NCBI GenBank assembly: GCA_017462545.1
Contig: JAFTQX010000004.1
Span: forward strand, 1 to 40,792
DNA: 40,792 bases
Direction of reading: 5' to 3'
Source: Clostridia bacterium
GTDB taxonomy: Bacteria; Bacillota; Clostridia; Oscillospirales; CAG-272
Below the pieces are notes generated by a model. That model was not told the origin of the DNA. It saw only the letters and a program-made list of their open reading frames with translations, and searched no databases. A program made the translations under genes and the position numbers. Below are positions 40,730 through 40,792 of the stretch, piece by piece; the stretch's first letter is position 1, and the number at the start of each line of letters is the position of its first letter.

Positions 40730-40792
40730 TTTTTAGAGAGTTTGATCCTGGCTCAGGATTAACGCTGGCGGCGTGCATAACACATTCAAGTC
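40730..40792 (+). rRNA. 16S ribosomal RNA, 5' end (cut by the window edge)
   Basis: The universal AGAGTTTGATCCTGGCTCAG begins at 40737, so by E. coli numbering the mature 5' end is near 40730. It continues with GATTAACGCTGGCGGCGTG. The last bases read ACATTCAAGTC where most bacteria have ACATGCAAGTC. Only about 63 nt are present. The leader holds a CTGAC/GTCAG hairpin shortly before the mature end. Confidence 0.95.

Noticed and set aside
40269..40778. Minus-strand open frame over the rRNA promoter region
   Set aside because: It overlaps both rRNA promoters and the 16S start; no domain.
1..40792. CRISPR arrays, insertion sequences or prophage genes
   Set aside because: No regularly spaced repeats, transposase, integrase or phage structural genes were seen on either strand.

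Overview
The window looks like the chromosome of an anaerobic, endospore-forming member of the Clostridia, probably an uncultured gut-type lineage. The evidence is a cotJABC spore-coat operon, an alpha/beta-type small acid-soluble spore protein, a three-gene NAD(H)-linked [FeFe]-hydrogenase operon, sigma-A promoters close to TTGACA-17-TATAAT (often with an extended TGn), AGGAGG-type ribosome binding sites, and intrinsic terminators shared by convergent genes. Codon use is fairly GC-rich in most genes. The first 63 nt of a 16S rRNA gene lie at the right edge behind two tandem near-consensus promoters; they are too short for a firm placement.

Layout. 1-1,455: end of a surface-polysaccharide locus (flippase C-terminus, ugd). 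1,466-9,714: small accessory and metabolic units: a sugar isomerase/Gfo-Idh-MocA pair with a divergent AraC regulator, a PLP lyase divergent from an MFS transporter, cotJABC, an acetyl-esterase-like hydrolase, and mgsA. 9,757-17,886: a small membrane protein, a Kef-type antiporter, a HAD phosphatase, a divergent GyrB/ParE-like protein with no A-subunit partner, a long plant-type gpmI, glyA and a small XRE regulator. 18,030-21,468: a translationally coupled SDR / AraC / FAD-oxidoreductase operon. 21,588-25,525: an ECF-like sigma factor with a membrane partner, then a hydrolase/ABC-exporter pair. 25,576-28,177: a second FAD oxidoreductase and a ribbon-helix-helix regulator with operator-like repeats in its own promoter. 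28,458-29,353: tRNA-Leu(GAG), a compact structured element built partly from copies of the tRNA T-arm and 3' end, and an AT-rich orphan membrane protein. 29,573-35,331: a glycoside-hydrolase-like protein, cdd and pdp (pyrimidine nucleoside salvage), and a large M14-like metallopeptidase. 35,386-40,119: a spore DNA-binding protein and the hydCBA operon. 40,197-40,792: the rRNA operon promoter region and the 16S start.

How the genes work together. cdd and pdp convert cytidine and pyrimidine nucleosides to bases and (deoxy)ribose-1-phosphate. gpmI, glyA and mgsA belong to glycolysis, one-carbon metabolism and the methylglyoxal bypass. HydABC would dispose of reducing equivalents as H2. The several small regulator-plus-enzyme units (AraC with dehydrogenases, hydrolases and transporters) suggest opportunistic use of diverse sugars.

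The two observations most worth a second look are the in-frame amber codon that splits hydA between its H-cluster motifs L1 and L2, and the tRNA-Leu-linked element at about 28,593-28,706. That element can fold into a three-way junction whose closing stem keeps two G-U pairs. No CRISPR array, insertion sequence, prophage or recognised riboswitch was seen.
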